Assembly (NCBI GenBank): GCA_037126765.1
Contig: JBBCBC010000019.1
Location: 32,138,222-32,202,221, forward strand
Direction of reading: 5' to 3'
DNA from: Stenogyne calaminthoides
Lineage: Eukaryota; Streptophyta; Magnoliopsida; Lamiales; Lamiaceae
DNA length: 64,000 bases
Below the pieces are notes generated by a model. It saw only the letters and a program-made list of their open reading frames with translations. It did no database searches and was not told the origin of the DNA. Numbering within the stretch: the stretch's first letter is position 1; every line of letters starts with the position of its first letter. Both the position numbers and the translations under genes were made by a program. Of this stretch, positions 1 through 10,112 are shown piece after piece.

Positions 1-179
1 AAAACACAAGCACAAAGTCCAAATATAAATCAATTCAACGACGACTACTCTGAGAGCTCACTAGATATGGAGTAACAGTAAGAAGCATGAGTCCAGATAC
101 AGATATACAAACAAAACAATGGGGCAAAACATAGTATGAAGGATAATAACAGTGCATCTGAAAGAAGAGAAATCAATAC

Positions 180-504
180 CAATCTCAACTCCAAGACCCT
201 GCATTCCGGAGATGAGAACATTGGAAGCAAAAAGTCGCCTCATGGTCTCTCGCCCATACACCGCAAGCTGCCTGCTGTGCAGATCCTCATCGATATCACG
301 CGGCTTTCCATCATCGAATGCCATTTCCGTGATTGTTAGCTCCCTACACTCCCCGCTGCTATTACTGTTACTGTTCCCGCTACTCTTCTTCTCCTGGGTA
401 CTCTTTCCGTCAGTGGAGGCACAGACGCGAAGCTTCTTGATGACGCTCTCGGAACCGCCTTCGATTACAGCCTCTCCTTCCCCTTGTCTCTTTCTAGGAA
501 GCAT
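180..504 (-). CDS. UBA1: Ubiquitin-activating enzyme E1, first coding exon (gene runs off the left edge)
   Basis: E1 activates ubiquitin: it adenylates the C-terminus and holds ubiquitin as a thioester before passing it to E2 enzymes, in nucleus and cytosol. From the ATG at 504 the exon encodes 108 residues. These are a basic start (MLPRKR), a variable Ser/Asn-rich stretch (about 41-51), then the conserved block DEDLHSRQLAVYGRETMR (72-89) and the start of the first Rossmann fold (SGMQGLG, 99-105), nearly identical to plant UBA1/UBA2. The reading frame then hits a GT donor (179-178, phase 1), and what follows is intron. Plant E1 is about 1,080-1,100 residues, so roughly 90% of the gene lies left of the window. 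The start at 504 matches the usual MLPRKRP opening of plant homologues, but an in-frame ATG lies upstream at 729. Identity is very secure; the exact start is not. Confidence 0.93.
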
Positions 505-729
505 ATAGTGCAATAAGCTGCTAAAAACACGAGAAATCCCCATCGAAATCACTAAACTCAAAATTAAATACACAAATAACTTGAGAGATTCAGGATCCAA
601 CAAATTTCGCGAATATAAAAACAATCTGGAAGAGATCGGCGCTCGTATCGCTGCTGCGATTGCAATTGAAAAAATAACAAAAATAAAAAGCCCTCTTCCT
701 AGAAACCGTATCGAAAACAGTGAACCCAT
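505..729 (-). other. In-frame upstream extension of the E1 reading frame (alternative start or 5'-UTR intron)
   Basis: From the ATG at 729 the frame stays open for 75 codons and runs directly into the E1 start at 504. The encoded stretch begins MGSLFSIRFLGRGLF, continues into a hydrophobic run rich in Ile, Phe, Val and Ala, has a second hydrophobic block near SLVISM, and ends SSLLHY before MLPRKR. Read literally it would be a signal-anchor segment on E1. The competing reading is a T-rich 5'-UTR intron: a good donor (CG|GTAAAT at 801-800) lies upstream, and several AG acceptors lie inside the stretch. I cannot decide between these without transcripts. Confidence 0.4.
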
Positions 730-1000
730 TCGCAAGCGATTGAAGAATCAAAAACAGCAAGTGATTCCAAATTCAGGAGATTAAGTAAAGAATAAATTTA
801 CCGATTACAGCTTCGGAGAGGAAGGTATGAAACCACAAGACGGAATGTTCGAGAGGGTTGGGGGGATAGAGAGAGATTGGGGGAGATAGAAATGAGAGAT
901 TATTCGAAGAAACAACAGTGGGTTTTATGAGGTGACTTGGGGGGTTGGGGTAGAGGGCAAGTTTGACCTTTTGTGTTGCGACCGTTTTACATTTTATATT
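730..1000 (-). promoter_or_regulatory. Probable 5' leader and core promoter of the E1 gene
   Basis: Read on the minus strand, 905-845 is a pyrimidine-rich tract (runs of TCTCTC and CCCCC), like the Y-patch and leader of TATA-less housekeeping plant genes. It lies just upstream of the leader and of the donor at 801. No convincing TATA box is visible at a suitable distance. The position and the constitutive nature of E1 genes support the call; the start site itself is not determined. Confidence 0.45.
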
Positions 1001-1552
1001 TCTATATTTTTTTTAATTGTTAGATGTTGGTAGTTAATACACCAAACACTCAAACACTCTACAAATTCACAAAGTCACCTTATAACTCTCATACTCAAAT
1101 TTGTTCCCAAAAGAATCGAACATAGGCCTCCCATTTCAATTGAGAGAAATTTATCGATTGAAGAAATAAGCCACCTGTTATTTTATATTTCTATTAATTC
1201 CATCTCTAATAAAATATTACTCCACACCATCTTATATATGAATATATTATACATATATGTATTCAAAATGAAACACAAATTTCACGATGAGACATAATTT
1301 AAGTTAGATCTAGCGATTTAACACTTTGGAAAAGAATATGTGTTGATTTGTGTTAATTTATACTCTATATTTCAGATGAATTTTTATCCTTAAAATATAT
1401 ATATATAATCACGAAAATTATTTGGTAGTGCATATAATATCTAGTCTATACACAATTCATCGTGTAAAATTTACTATAAAATCAATTAATATTAAAATCT
1501 TAAAAGGGAAGTGTGTTGTAGAAGGAAAATGAATGAGCAAACATTTTTCCGC
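1001..1552. other. AT-rich intergenic spacer
   Basis: No gene or known element recognised. It has a short (TA)n run near 1398-1410 and otherwise unstructured AT-rich sequence. Confidence 0.5.
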
Positions 1553-1564
1553 CCAAAAGCAATT

Positions 1565-1723
1565 TTTTTTTTTTTTAGGAAGAGACGAGAAACTCTCAGG
1601 GACAAAAATTCATAATATTTTAATAGAGAATTTGTCTCACACGGGGTTCAAACCTGTATTGTCGGGGGACTTCTCCCGATATCACCACAAATTTTAACAC
1701 TTGTCTATGCCTCTTGGGGCCAA
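1565..1723 (-). mobile_element. SINE (tRNA-derived retroposon) with target-site duplications
   Basis: The 12-bp sequence CCAAAAGCAATT stands directly on both sides (1553-1564 and 1724-1735). On the minus strand the insert carries a Pol III B-box-like GGTTTGAACCCC and ends in a poly(A) run (plus-strand T run at 1565-1576). This combination of about 160 bp, B-box, A-tail and long target duplication is diagnostic for a SINE. No A-box is clear. The duplication is perfect, so the insertion is not very old. Confidence 0.78.
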
Positions 1724-1735
1724 CCAAAAGCAATT

Positions 1736-2423
1736 ATTGTTCTTTTCAAACGGTGGATTAATTATTCACTAATTTGATAATGTTTTTTTTATTATTATTA
1801 TTATTGGAATTTACTTGCATTTTATATTTTTGTTGCATTCTTTCGAATTACTCTGCATCTTGTTGGTGCATTGAATGCATGTTAATGGGTTTACCTAGAA
1901 GCCCAAATTAAGATGTACAAATACATAGAATTTGATAATGTTTTTTCCTAAGATATTCAACTCATGATAACTGTGATTATTTGCTCAATGTGTATAATCA
2001 GCTCGTGGTAAAATCGCATATGGTTCGACTTCGACGTACGTTTCTTTAACGAGTGGCCCAATATTAACTTGAGGGGTGTTTGGTAACATGATAACGAACA
2101 GATGTAGGAACGGAAAAGGGGTACCTCACATATTTAAGAGGTATGGTGAATTCCTCAATTTTAGGGAATCAAAGTCATAATAATCTATATTTATACTATA
2201 TTAAAAAGTGACTTGGGGTTGAGAAATATTTTCGGACGATTCTACCCCTGCCACTTTTTATCTTGTACAATTTAGCCCATACTTAATTTTAATTAATTTA
2301 TTTCTCAGCTCCACTGTAATTTGTGAAATTCATAAATTAATTGGGCTTAATTCTGCATCAAAGAAACATCCGATCATCTTCTCTTTTCTCTCATCAATCA
2401 GTCTATCAATAAAATCAGTGTCC
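1736..2423. other. Intergenic spacer and possible promoter of the next candidate gene
   Basis: AT-rich with no coding signal. The last 60 bases before 2424 are pyrimidine-rich (TCTTCTCTTTTCTCTC), as in plant 5' leaders, which gives weak support to the candidate start that follows. Confidence 0.35.
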
Positions 2424-2793
2424 ATGGATGAGACGAGGCCAACGACTACGCCGGATCCTGGGAGAAAATTGAGCGAGGGTAACTCATGAAGTAAATCAAC
2501 ATTATTTCTGATTCTTTTTTAAGCAGGCAAACTCTCCTGGTTCGAGGAATCAACCATTATCTGTGCCTCCAGGGTACGCGGCATCGCCGACCAATTGTCT
2601 CACCGTCAAGGGCGCCATTGTTGGGCTCAGGTAAAATACAATATTCTTCTCTGATTTCACTTTATCTGTTCATTTTTTTTTGCTTCGTTCAGAAGATAGA
2701 AGATTGCTAGATGATAGTTCAAGATTGTTGATTTTTTTCAGGTTGGCTCAGAATTTTGGCGCACACAAACGTTTAAGGGAAAATACACCCAAG
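2424..2793 (+). CDS. Unrecognised candidate gene start, three exons
   Basis: ATG at 2424 in good context (TCCATGG). Exon 1 is 2424-2478 (donor G|GTAACT), exon 2 is 2527-2630 (acceptor AAGCAG|G, donor CAG|GTAAAA) and exon 3 is 2742-2793 (acceptor TTTTTTTCAG, donor AAG|GTATAA). Spliced this way the frame is open across all three exons, giving about 70 residues (start MDETRPTTTPDPGRKLSEG) before the next donor. A different frame of exons 2-3 is also open and reads more like protein (SVPPGYAASPTNCLTVKGAI). Base composition is clearly more GC-rich than the surroundings. I recognise no family and find no convincing continuation, so this may be a truncated gene or pseudogene whose 3' part was lost or separated by transposons. 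Confidence 0.3.
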
Positions 2794-2881
2794 GTATAAT
2801 GAATTAATTGCGCCCGCAAGGTGTTTGATTATATGATTTGAGAGTCTAGAAATTGTGTTCACTATTGCTATTTTCCTATAG

Positions 2882-3050
2882 TATGTTTTTTGAATGAGAT
2901 AATGAAAAAAGATTAATAGTGCAAGAGGTATAGGACAATTCGAAGCTTAAATATAAGAGGGTGGACTTTATGTTTTCTGAATGATATAATGAAGAAAGAC
3001 TAATAGTGCAAGAGGGATAGGATAATTCAAAGCTTAAATATTAGAGGGTT
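2882..3050 (+). repeat. Tandem duplication, about 87 bp, two copies
   Basis: Copy 1 starts at 2882 and copy 2 at 2969. They share the marks TAATAGTGCAAGAGG and AAGCTTAAATAT/TTA with about a dozen differences. It looks like a local duplication with no sign of a mobile element. Confidence 0.8.
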
Positions 3051-4224
3051 ATCCAGGATGCCTTCAGAATGCCCGAAAATTTCCACGGGTAGCCTCAAGA
3101 TTGCCGACAAAGACGGTGAGAACGTGGGAGATTGCTGCGGATATCACTCTGCAACTTCGATTAGGGTTGTTGGGGAAGGTTTATATAGTAGATAAAATTT
3201 GAAGTATAATTTACAGCTAATAACTTGGTCTAGAAGGAGATTTAATTATCAAATGTATGTTTTGTAAGTCTTTTATTTTACTGGGGGAATGCATTATTAA
3301 ATTAGATTCAGACCTTGAATAATTATGATTACTGGTTATTTCATTTTTTATCTAAATTTTATGCTAGAATCAGTTGTTTCAGTTTTAATTAATAATAAAA
3401 TGTAGAGTTTGCTGGTGAGTTTTAAATGTTTTATAACCCAACATGAATTTGGTTTTTTAAATTTGCGTGTTTGATGGTTTTGTTAATTTGGGTGTTTTTC
3501 TTTTTCGGTAGAAAGAGGCTCAAACAAAGGAAATGCTCTATAAACAAGCATTTCAAGCATTTCATGTTGAACTTGCATATTATGATTTTTTTTTTAATTT
3601 CATGTTTTATTCAATTAAGATGTGTTTGTCTTATATTATATAATCAAGTTTTACCTTTATCATGATTTTGTTTATGTTTCCACATTTGTTATGCTGATGC
3701 ATCTTTGAAATTGTTCTGTTTTGATTTTATTCCTACACATAGTATGTGATTTGATGTTTTTTATTGAAAATTTTCACAGACTATTTTTCATCCATTTCAA
3801 AATGTGTGGGGTGATAAGAATAAACAAGTCCAATTATCGAATTTCAGGAGTACTGATTGTGAATCAACATCATTGTAAATTTTTTGAAAGAAAAACTCAA
3901 ACACGAGGCTGTTATAAAACTATAAAGTTACCAAAGGTTTACAAAAACTTCCGGACAAAGAGAAAGCTAGCAGATTGTACATTTTTGGTTTGAAATGAAG
4001 TTAATTAACATGCATCATGCATGTATATATAAATGGAATTGTCTGATGATGTTACTATTGAAAAGGTTAGTCTCAACATGATTTTTGTTTCCTTTCTCAT
4101 TTTCTTAGCTTGAATACGTCAAATTTGATGCAGCTGGTTGAAGTGTTATCGAAGAGTGGGATTATAAAAAAGTATCCACAGTCTTGATTATTAATTTATT
4201 TATTTTAAGAATATAATTATATTA
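3051..4224. other. Spacer, mostly AT-rich; one exon-like GC-rich patch
   Basis: Nothing identifiable. 3051-3175 is more GC-rich and might be a decayed exon of the candidate gene at 2424, but it has no convincing splice frame. The rest is AT-rich. Confidence 0.4.
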
Positions 4225-4519
4225 GGACTCCATTTGGATAGATGAATTTGAAAATTCATGGATTTCACACACAAATCATACTCTCCAAATTTATTCACAA
4301 ATACTTAGATTTGAGAGTTTAGCTAGGGAAGAGAGTGAAGGGGGAGACGGGGAAGGGTTAGAGATGAGGGGATTTCACAAATGACTAGATATTGATGAAG
4401 ATTTGAAATCCCTTCATTTTAAACTAGACTCTCAAATCTAAGTATTTGTAAATCCATTGGAGAGTGATGATTTATGTGTGAAATCCATTGATTTCAAATC
4501 TATCCATCCAAATGGCGTC
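4225..4519. mobile_element. Tourist-like MITE (PIF/Harbinger type)
   Basis: A 295-bp inverted-repeat element. The left arm starts GGACTCCATTTGGAT and the right arm, read in reverse, starts GACGCCATTTGGAT. Similarity between the arms continues for about 70 bp, including ATGGATTTCACAC. TTA flanks both sides (4222-4224 and 4520-4522), the target preference of PIF/Harbinger elements. No coding capacity. Confidence 0.75.
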
Positions 4520-4522
4520 TTA

Positions 4523-4924
4523 AAGTTTTCTGACCATGCAATTATATATAATTTGTTCTACTTCTTGGATGTTAAGTTCATGAACATGAATTTGCATATG
4601 CCATCAGATTCTTTCTTTAAATAATATTCATCCATTTTCGAAAGTATATTATTTTGTTCTCACCTTTATTAAATATGTATTATTTAATAGGAGACCCTTA
4701 AGGTTTTTTGTGATACAACGAATACCCTCTATTTACGTACAATTGCATTGTTCTGATTTGTATTGCATTAATGTTGTATAATCTTTAATTAGAATGATAT
4801 ATATTGACATTTATAAATTCTAATAAATGTGGCATTAACCATTAAGAATATGTCTCATTTTGAAGTGTAGATTAGAATTGCATTGATAAATTTAGATTTT
4901 ATTGATGTAATTACAAAATTGCAT
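4523..4924. other. Flanking spacer left of the CACTA element
   Basis: AT-rich sequence with repeated GCATTGAT-like words. It is continuous with 16409 onward, on the other side of the CACTA insertion. No gene seen. Confidence 0.4.
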
Positions 4925-4943
4925 TGACACTACAACAAAAATG

Positions 4944-5460
4944 TCTAATTCCAACAGTAAAATTCCAACGGATTTTTAGCTTTTTACATTTGGAATCATC
5001 AATTTCAACGAAAATTCGGCCGTAGGAAAAGTAGCAATTGGAATTCAAATTTCCGACAAAATTTCCAACGGTAATTAAATTCCAACGGCAATTCCAATGG
5101 ATAGTGACTGTTGGAATTTTCAATTGTAGGAATTATATCCAACACAAATTCCAACGCTCATTCCAATGGAAACAAATCGTTGGAAATTCTTTCCAACAGA
5201 TTTCGATTGTTGGAAAATTTTGTTGGAATATATTTCCAACAGATTTTAACAGTTGGAATTTTAGGTGTTGGAAAAATTATTACTGTAAATTCCAACACTC
5301 ATTCCAACGACATTTGTCTTGAAATTTTCATTCCAACGGACATTTTATGTTGGAATATACATCTGTGAAAAATGATCAAATGTGAACTCCTACGCAATTT
5401 CAATCACACTATTCCGTTGGAATTTTATTTACAACTAACTGTTGGAATTATTATTTACAA
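4944..5460. repeat. CACTA subterminal repeats, left (3') end
   Basis: About twenty copies of TTCCAAC(A/G) in both orientations. In En/Spm such short subterminal motifs are bound by TNPA during excision. They are likely binding sites for the element's own Ptta-type protein. Confidence 0.8.
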
Positions 5461-5686
5461 TTTCAGTCATAATCAATCAAAACAACACGAACATCAAATT
5501 CAAGTGCATATATATCCAAAATAAATTCCAACATCATAACATAAACAATATCTTCAATCACTAACAATAACAATATACTAAAGTGTTGATCATAAAAACA
5601 GAACAAAAACCATATTGTTGATTATCCTTCCATTTGCATCACTAATGAAAATAAACCAAGTTTATAACCTAAGAATTAAGTTCTAA
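5461..5686 (-). other. 3' untranslated part of the CACTA transposase gene
   Basis: AT-rich sequence between the transposase stop codon (5689-5687) and the subterminal repeats. No gene seen. Confidence 0.45.
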
Positions 5687-5752
5687 TTAAGAATCATCAT
5701 CATCATTATCGAAGTGATGATCATCCACATCTTTCTCACCATAATGAGTAGC

Positions 5753-7333
5753 TGATTAGAGGTGAAATTGAGTAAGTTACGAGCGAGTTTTAACCATGTT
5801 TCGAGTGCTTTTAGTGATATTATTGCATTGATTGAGCATAATCTGTATAAAGTCACTAATTTGCTTCTTTGGTGTGCATGACAGGAAAGAGGGCTAAAAA
5901 TGGAGCTCGTGAAACTTTGCGGTGCACGAATCAGACTCTTGGTTGAAAAGATATGAAGGAAATACTAAAAAGTATTAGTTGGAGTAAAGAGAGGTCTTTA
6001 GCGAGAGAGAGGTCGAGCGCTGAAGGCTTTCGATTAACTTGGCTTTGAGCACGCAAAAATACAGGCATCAAGGGGCGCTCGATCAAGTTAGGTCGAGCAG
6101 AACTGCTCGACCATGAGTTGTGTTCGAGCGCTCTGGGAAGAAAACGTTTTTTTTTCAAGCATATATATAAGGAAGGCGGGATTACGAGAAAAGGGAAGGG
6201 AAAAAAAAAAAAAATGCATTTAAATTAGATAGAAAAGGAGGAGAGAACACTCGATGGTTCTGAGAAGTGTTTAGAGGAATTCCACCACGAGAAACACAAT
6301 TCGATTATCCAATTGATGGTTTATATTACAGTTTTCCTAAATTTAACTTCCAAAATTTCTTGGTTTTCTTATTTCTTGAAGAATTTCTTACAAGTAATCC
6401 ACAATTTTAGGTTTTGTTTGTTTCTTTCATTCAATACTAGTATTGCTCTTTGAATTCAATTGATTGATCATTGTTGATTTGTTTTACACACTATTGCATA
6501 ATGATTTCTATTGTTAAATTGATTGTTTGTGATTTGACTATCAAGATGGTAGGCTAAACCCTTGATTGCTTTGGATAGGATGATCGCGTAGAAATAGTAA
6601 ATTGGTTAGGAGATTAGGATAATTCGAGGTGTAATTTGGATAATCTTCTTAATTTGCTAATATGAATAACCAATCCAATAAAAATCATTGAACTGAGTAC
6701 GAAAGTTGTTAGAGAGAGGACAACCGCATCACTCTTTTCCAACGAATAGGCTTGAGGACAGGGTATGTGACGGGATTGGTAATATACCGGTACATTTAGG
6801 GAGGACAACCGAATCACCCAACTTGAATTAGGGCTATAGTAATTAGGCACGACCTAAATAATTTGGTTATTTGGTCAGTGAGGGAAATAAGGTATTAGTT
6901 GGGTAATCGGGGATAAAACCCGAGCATTTGTTGTACCTTACTTAGTGCGGGATTCGGGAAGTAGATTGCCTAGTTTTAAGTACACTTAGGATAACTTTCT
7001 TTGTACACCACGATAGTCCTAGTTGTCAAACCAATTCCGATAGTATACGTAGGGATTCCTGTCCAAAGCAACATTCTCCAATATTTGCACTTCATATGAA
7101 GTTAGTTTAATAGTTTGTTATCTGCTTGCTTTCGTTGATTCAATAGCATTAAAATAGAAATCTCAAATCGCATCCATATTAGTAACGAAGCATACATTTC
7201 CAAGGATTTACACGCGTACAAAACCTCATTCAGGTTCGATACTACTTGGTCCAAATACTTACCCTTGCTACAGTGATCTCATACTCTTGTGGGTAACTGC
7301 TAGTTGAGAACTTAGCATTTCACGATCAAGTCA
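5753..7333 (+). repeat. Athila 5' LTR
   Basis: Begins TGATTAGAGG after the target duplication and ends GATCAAGTCA immediately before the primer site. It is about 1.58 kb, a normal Athila LTR length. A TATA-like ATATATATAAGG near 6162 followed by a leader suggests the U3/R border. No open reading frame of note. Confidence 0.75.
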
Positions 7334-7334
7334 A

Positions 7335-7352
7335 TGGCGTCTTTGCCGGGGA
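7335..7352 (+). promoter_or_regulatory. Athila primer-binding site
   Basis: TGGCGTCTTTGCCGGGGA differs at two positions from the Athila site TGGCGCCGTTGCCGGGGA, usually assigned to tRNA-Asp. It lies one base after the LTR end. Confidence 0.8.
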
Positions 7353-7472
7353 AGTGACGTATGTGCATTGTGTAAAACTTGGAAATAGATTAGTAGCTAG
7401 TAGTAGGTGTTTTCTTTTCTGTTTTTACTATATTCTTGTGCTAGTTGCATTTGATTTCTTTGTTTCAGGCTT

Positions 7473-9387
7473 ATGAGAACACGCTCAAAAGGAGAAACGA
7501 GCGTTGATCGAACTGGACTAGACCCTGAAACTATAGCAAGAAGGAATCGAGCTTTCCAGAGAAGAATGGCTGCGGTAGGTAATGACGGGTTGAATGTTGA
7601 TGGAAATGGAAGGAACGGGGAGAATTAGTTGCCACTAGACGGGATTAATAACCCGAACCCACAAAACCCAAACCAAAACCAACAACAACATCCAAACCAA
7701 TCATATCCCCAAAACCAACCACAGTATCCCAACCAACCAAACCAGCAAAACCAATACCCAAACCAAAATCCAAACTTCCAAAACCCAAATCATCCATACA
7801 ACCCCCCACCTTACCAAAACTAACAGAACCAATACCACAACCCAAACCCACACTATAATCCACAATACAATCCTCTCTACCAAAACCACAACCAACCAAA
7901 CCCACAAAGGGTAGGGAATCCTGAGATGGCTATCCGAGGGATGTTTGCCAAGGGTGGAAACTAACAACTTCTCAATTTCTCCGGGGATCCTTAAGATGCT
8001 CCTTGATTCTCAGTTCCGAGGAGAGGTCGGGAGAGACAATCCAAACACGCATCTCCGAAATTTTTTGATGATTGCTTCGACATTTGACTACAATGGGATG
8101 TCAGAGGATGCAAAGAAGCTCCGATTGTTTCCGTTCTCACTGACCGGGATAGCTAAGGATTGGTTCGATAATACAATTCCCCGAGGTAGCATCACCACTT
8201 GGGCTCAAATGGAGCGAGCATTTTTGGAGCGTTTTTATCCTCCATCCAGAACAATGAAGGCAAGAACCGAGATATCTACATTTCGTCAAAAACCGAATGA
8301 GGGTCTCAGTCAAGCATGGGAGCGATACTCTAATTTGTTGATTGAGTGTCCGCAGCATGGTTTCAGTGAGCAAGATACAGTGGGCTACTTTTACTGTGGA
8401 ATCCATTACAATGAGCAAAAGCACCTCGATGCTTGTGCAGGTGGTGGTTTCCTGAATAAGAGTGCCCGGGAGTGCAGAGACATTGTGGAAGGAGTTAAAA
8501 ATGTTGGGGAATGGAATGCTGATCAATCACGTCAGAGTGTGAATCAGATGGAAGACATCGTTGGAACTCAGAAGCTGTTGATGGCTATGATGGAGAAAAT
8601 CAATAATATTCAGGTTAGCCAACAGTTTGGTGAAGGAAGCAACGAGGCGAATGAATTTATGGACCAGTCGGTATTTCAACAGGAAGAGGCCAACTATATG
8701 GGGAGGCCGAATTACAACCAGAAGGGGTACCATCAGGGAAATTATCAGCAAGGGCGACCTACCTCTGGTCAACCTTTTGTGCCTCAGGGTCCATCACCTT
8801 CACAGAACCAATGGTGAAACAATTCAAATTATCAAGGGGGTTGTTCATCTTACTCGAATCAGTGGAGAAAGAACGAGAACTTCTACTATGGAAATCCGAA
8901 GGCTGGAATCACTGTTCCACCAGGTGTGGATCCAGGCTCAAAGCCTCCTGGTGGAGAAGGCGGAACATCAGTTGTTGAGATGTTGCAAACTCTGGTGCAA
9001 CAAGGTGAGGAGGTGAAGAAGAGATTATCTTCTCTTGAATTTGATCAGAAAGAGTCGACTAAGAAGAACGAGAGGAGAGAGCAAGATTTCCAGAGGATGC
9101 AGCAAGAAAACAACAGGCAATTCAATGCGCTTGAATATCAAATGGGACAGATAGCGAAGTCACAAGGTAGAGAGACTGGCAAATTCCCATCTATGCCCGA
9201 GGTGAATCTGAAAGAACATTGCAAAGCTATTGAGCTTAGAAGTGGGAAGAAGTATGATGGACCTCCATTACCTGCTGAGGTAGAGGAAAATCATAGGCAA
9301 GTTGAGGAAGATAATGAGGGTAAAGAGGTGGAAGATGATGATCCAGTAGAAGAGGTAGAAAGTGAAAAGTTAGAAAAAGAGAAATAA
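7473..9387 (+). pseudogene. Athila gag (degenerate)
   Basis: Gag forms the virus-like particle that packages retrotransposon RNA in the cytoplasm. From the ATG at 7473 the frame reads MRTRSKGETSVDRTGLDPET and then a long Asn/Pro/Gln-rich low-complexity part (7629-7900). The main gag domain is open at 7945-8817: NFLMIASTFDYNGMSEDAKK, then the typical WERYSNLLIECPQHGFSEQD. A second stretch, 8926-9387, is a charged coiled-coil-like region ending in an acidic Glu/Val/Asp-rich tail. Breaks: TAG at 7626, TAA near 7821, a frameshift near 7950, and TGA at 8815. The order and wording match Athila gag; it can no longer give a full protein. Confidence 0.82.
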
Positions 9388-9530
9388 AAGGTGGAAGAAG
9401 GGCTTGTGGATGTAGAACGTGTACCAAAGTGGAAGACGTCGAGAGAATAAAGGCTCAAGGTGAAATAAACTGAACGAGATGAATGGGGGGTGCCTAAATC
9501 TGGGTTTCTGTTCCTTATCCTCAAAAGTTT

Positions 9531-10112
9531 ATGAAGAAGAAGTTAGACGAGAAGTTTGCTAAGTTTTTGGAGGTTTTCAAGAAGATGCACATAAATATAC
9601 CTTTTTATGATGCATTAGAGCAGATGTCGAATTATGCAAAGTTCTTGAAAGATCTCATTGCTAAAAGGAGGAGAGTTGATGAACCTGAGCTCGTTCAGTT
9701 GAACCACGAAGTGAGTGCAATGGTGCACAAATCCCTTCCTCCAAAGTTGAAGGATCCGGGCAGATTCACGATTCTTTGTGACATTGGGAATGAAATCAAG
9801 AAAGGAGTTTTGTGTGATCTGGGGGCTAACATCAACCTTATGCCCTTATCATTATTCAAGAAGATGAACTGTGGAGAACTTGAACCGACTATGATGACTC
9901 TCCAACTAGCCGATAGGTCTATCACTCGACCTCAAGGCGTAGTGGAAAACGTTCTCGTGACAGTGGATGGTCATGTCTTTCCAGCTGACTTTGTAGTCCT
10001 TGAAATGGAGGAAGATGAGCATGTGCCCTTAATCTTGGGAAGACCTTTCTTGGCTACGACTGGGATGGTCTTAGATGTGGCGAATGGAAAAAATCACGGT
10101 GAAGGTGGATGA
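9531..10112 (+). pseudogene. Athila aspartic protease region, truncated at the deletion point
   Basis: The open stretch holds the retropepsin-like core: VLCDLGANINLMPLSLF, with DLGA in place of DSGA as is usual for Athila, and further on VPLILGRPFLATTG. The frame reaches the deletion junction near 10111 about 40 residues after the second motif. No RT sequence follows. An in-frame upstream helical part (9531-9700) links gag to protease. Confidence 0.8.

Noticed and set aside
7645..7967. Gly/Val-rich minus-strand ORFs
   Set aside because: Antisense of the Asn/Pro-rich low-complexity part of Athila gag.
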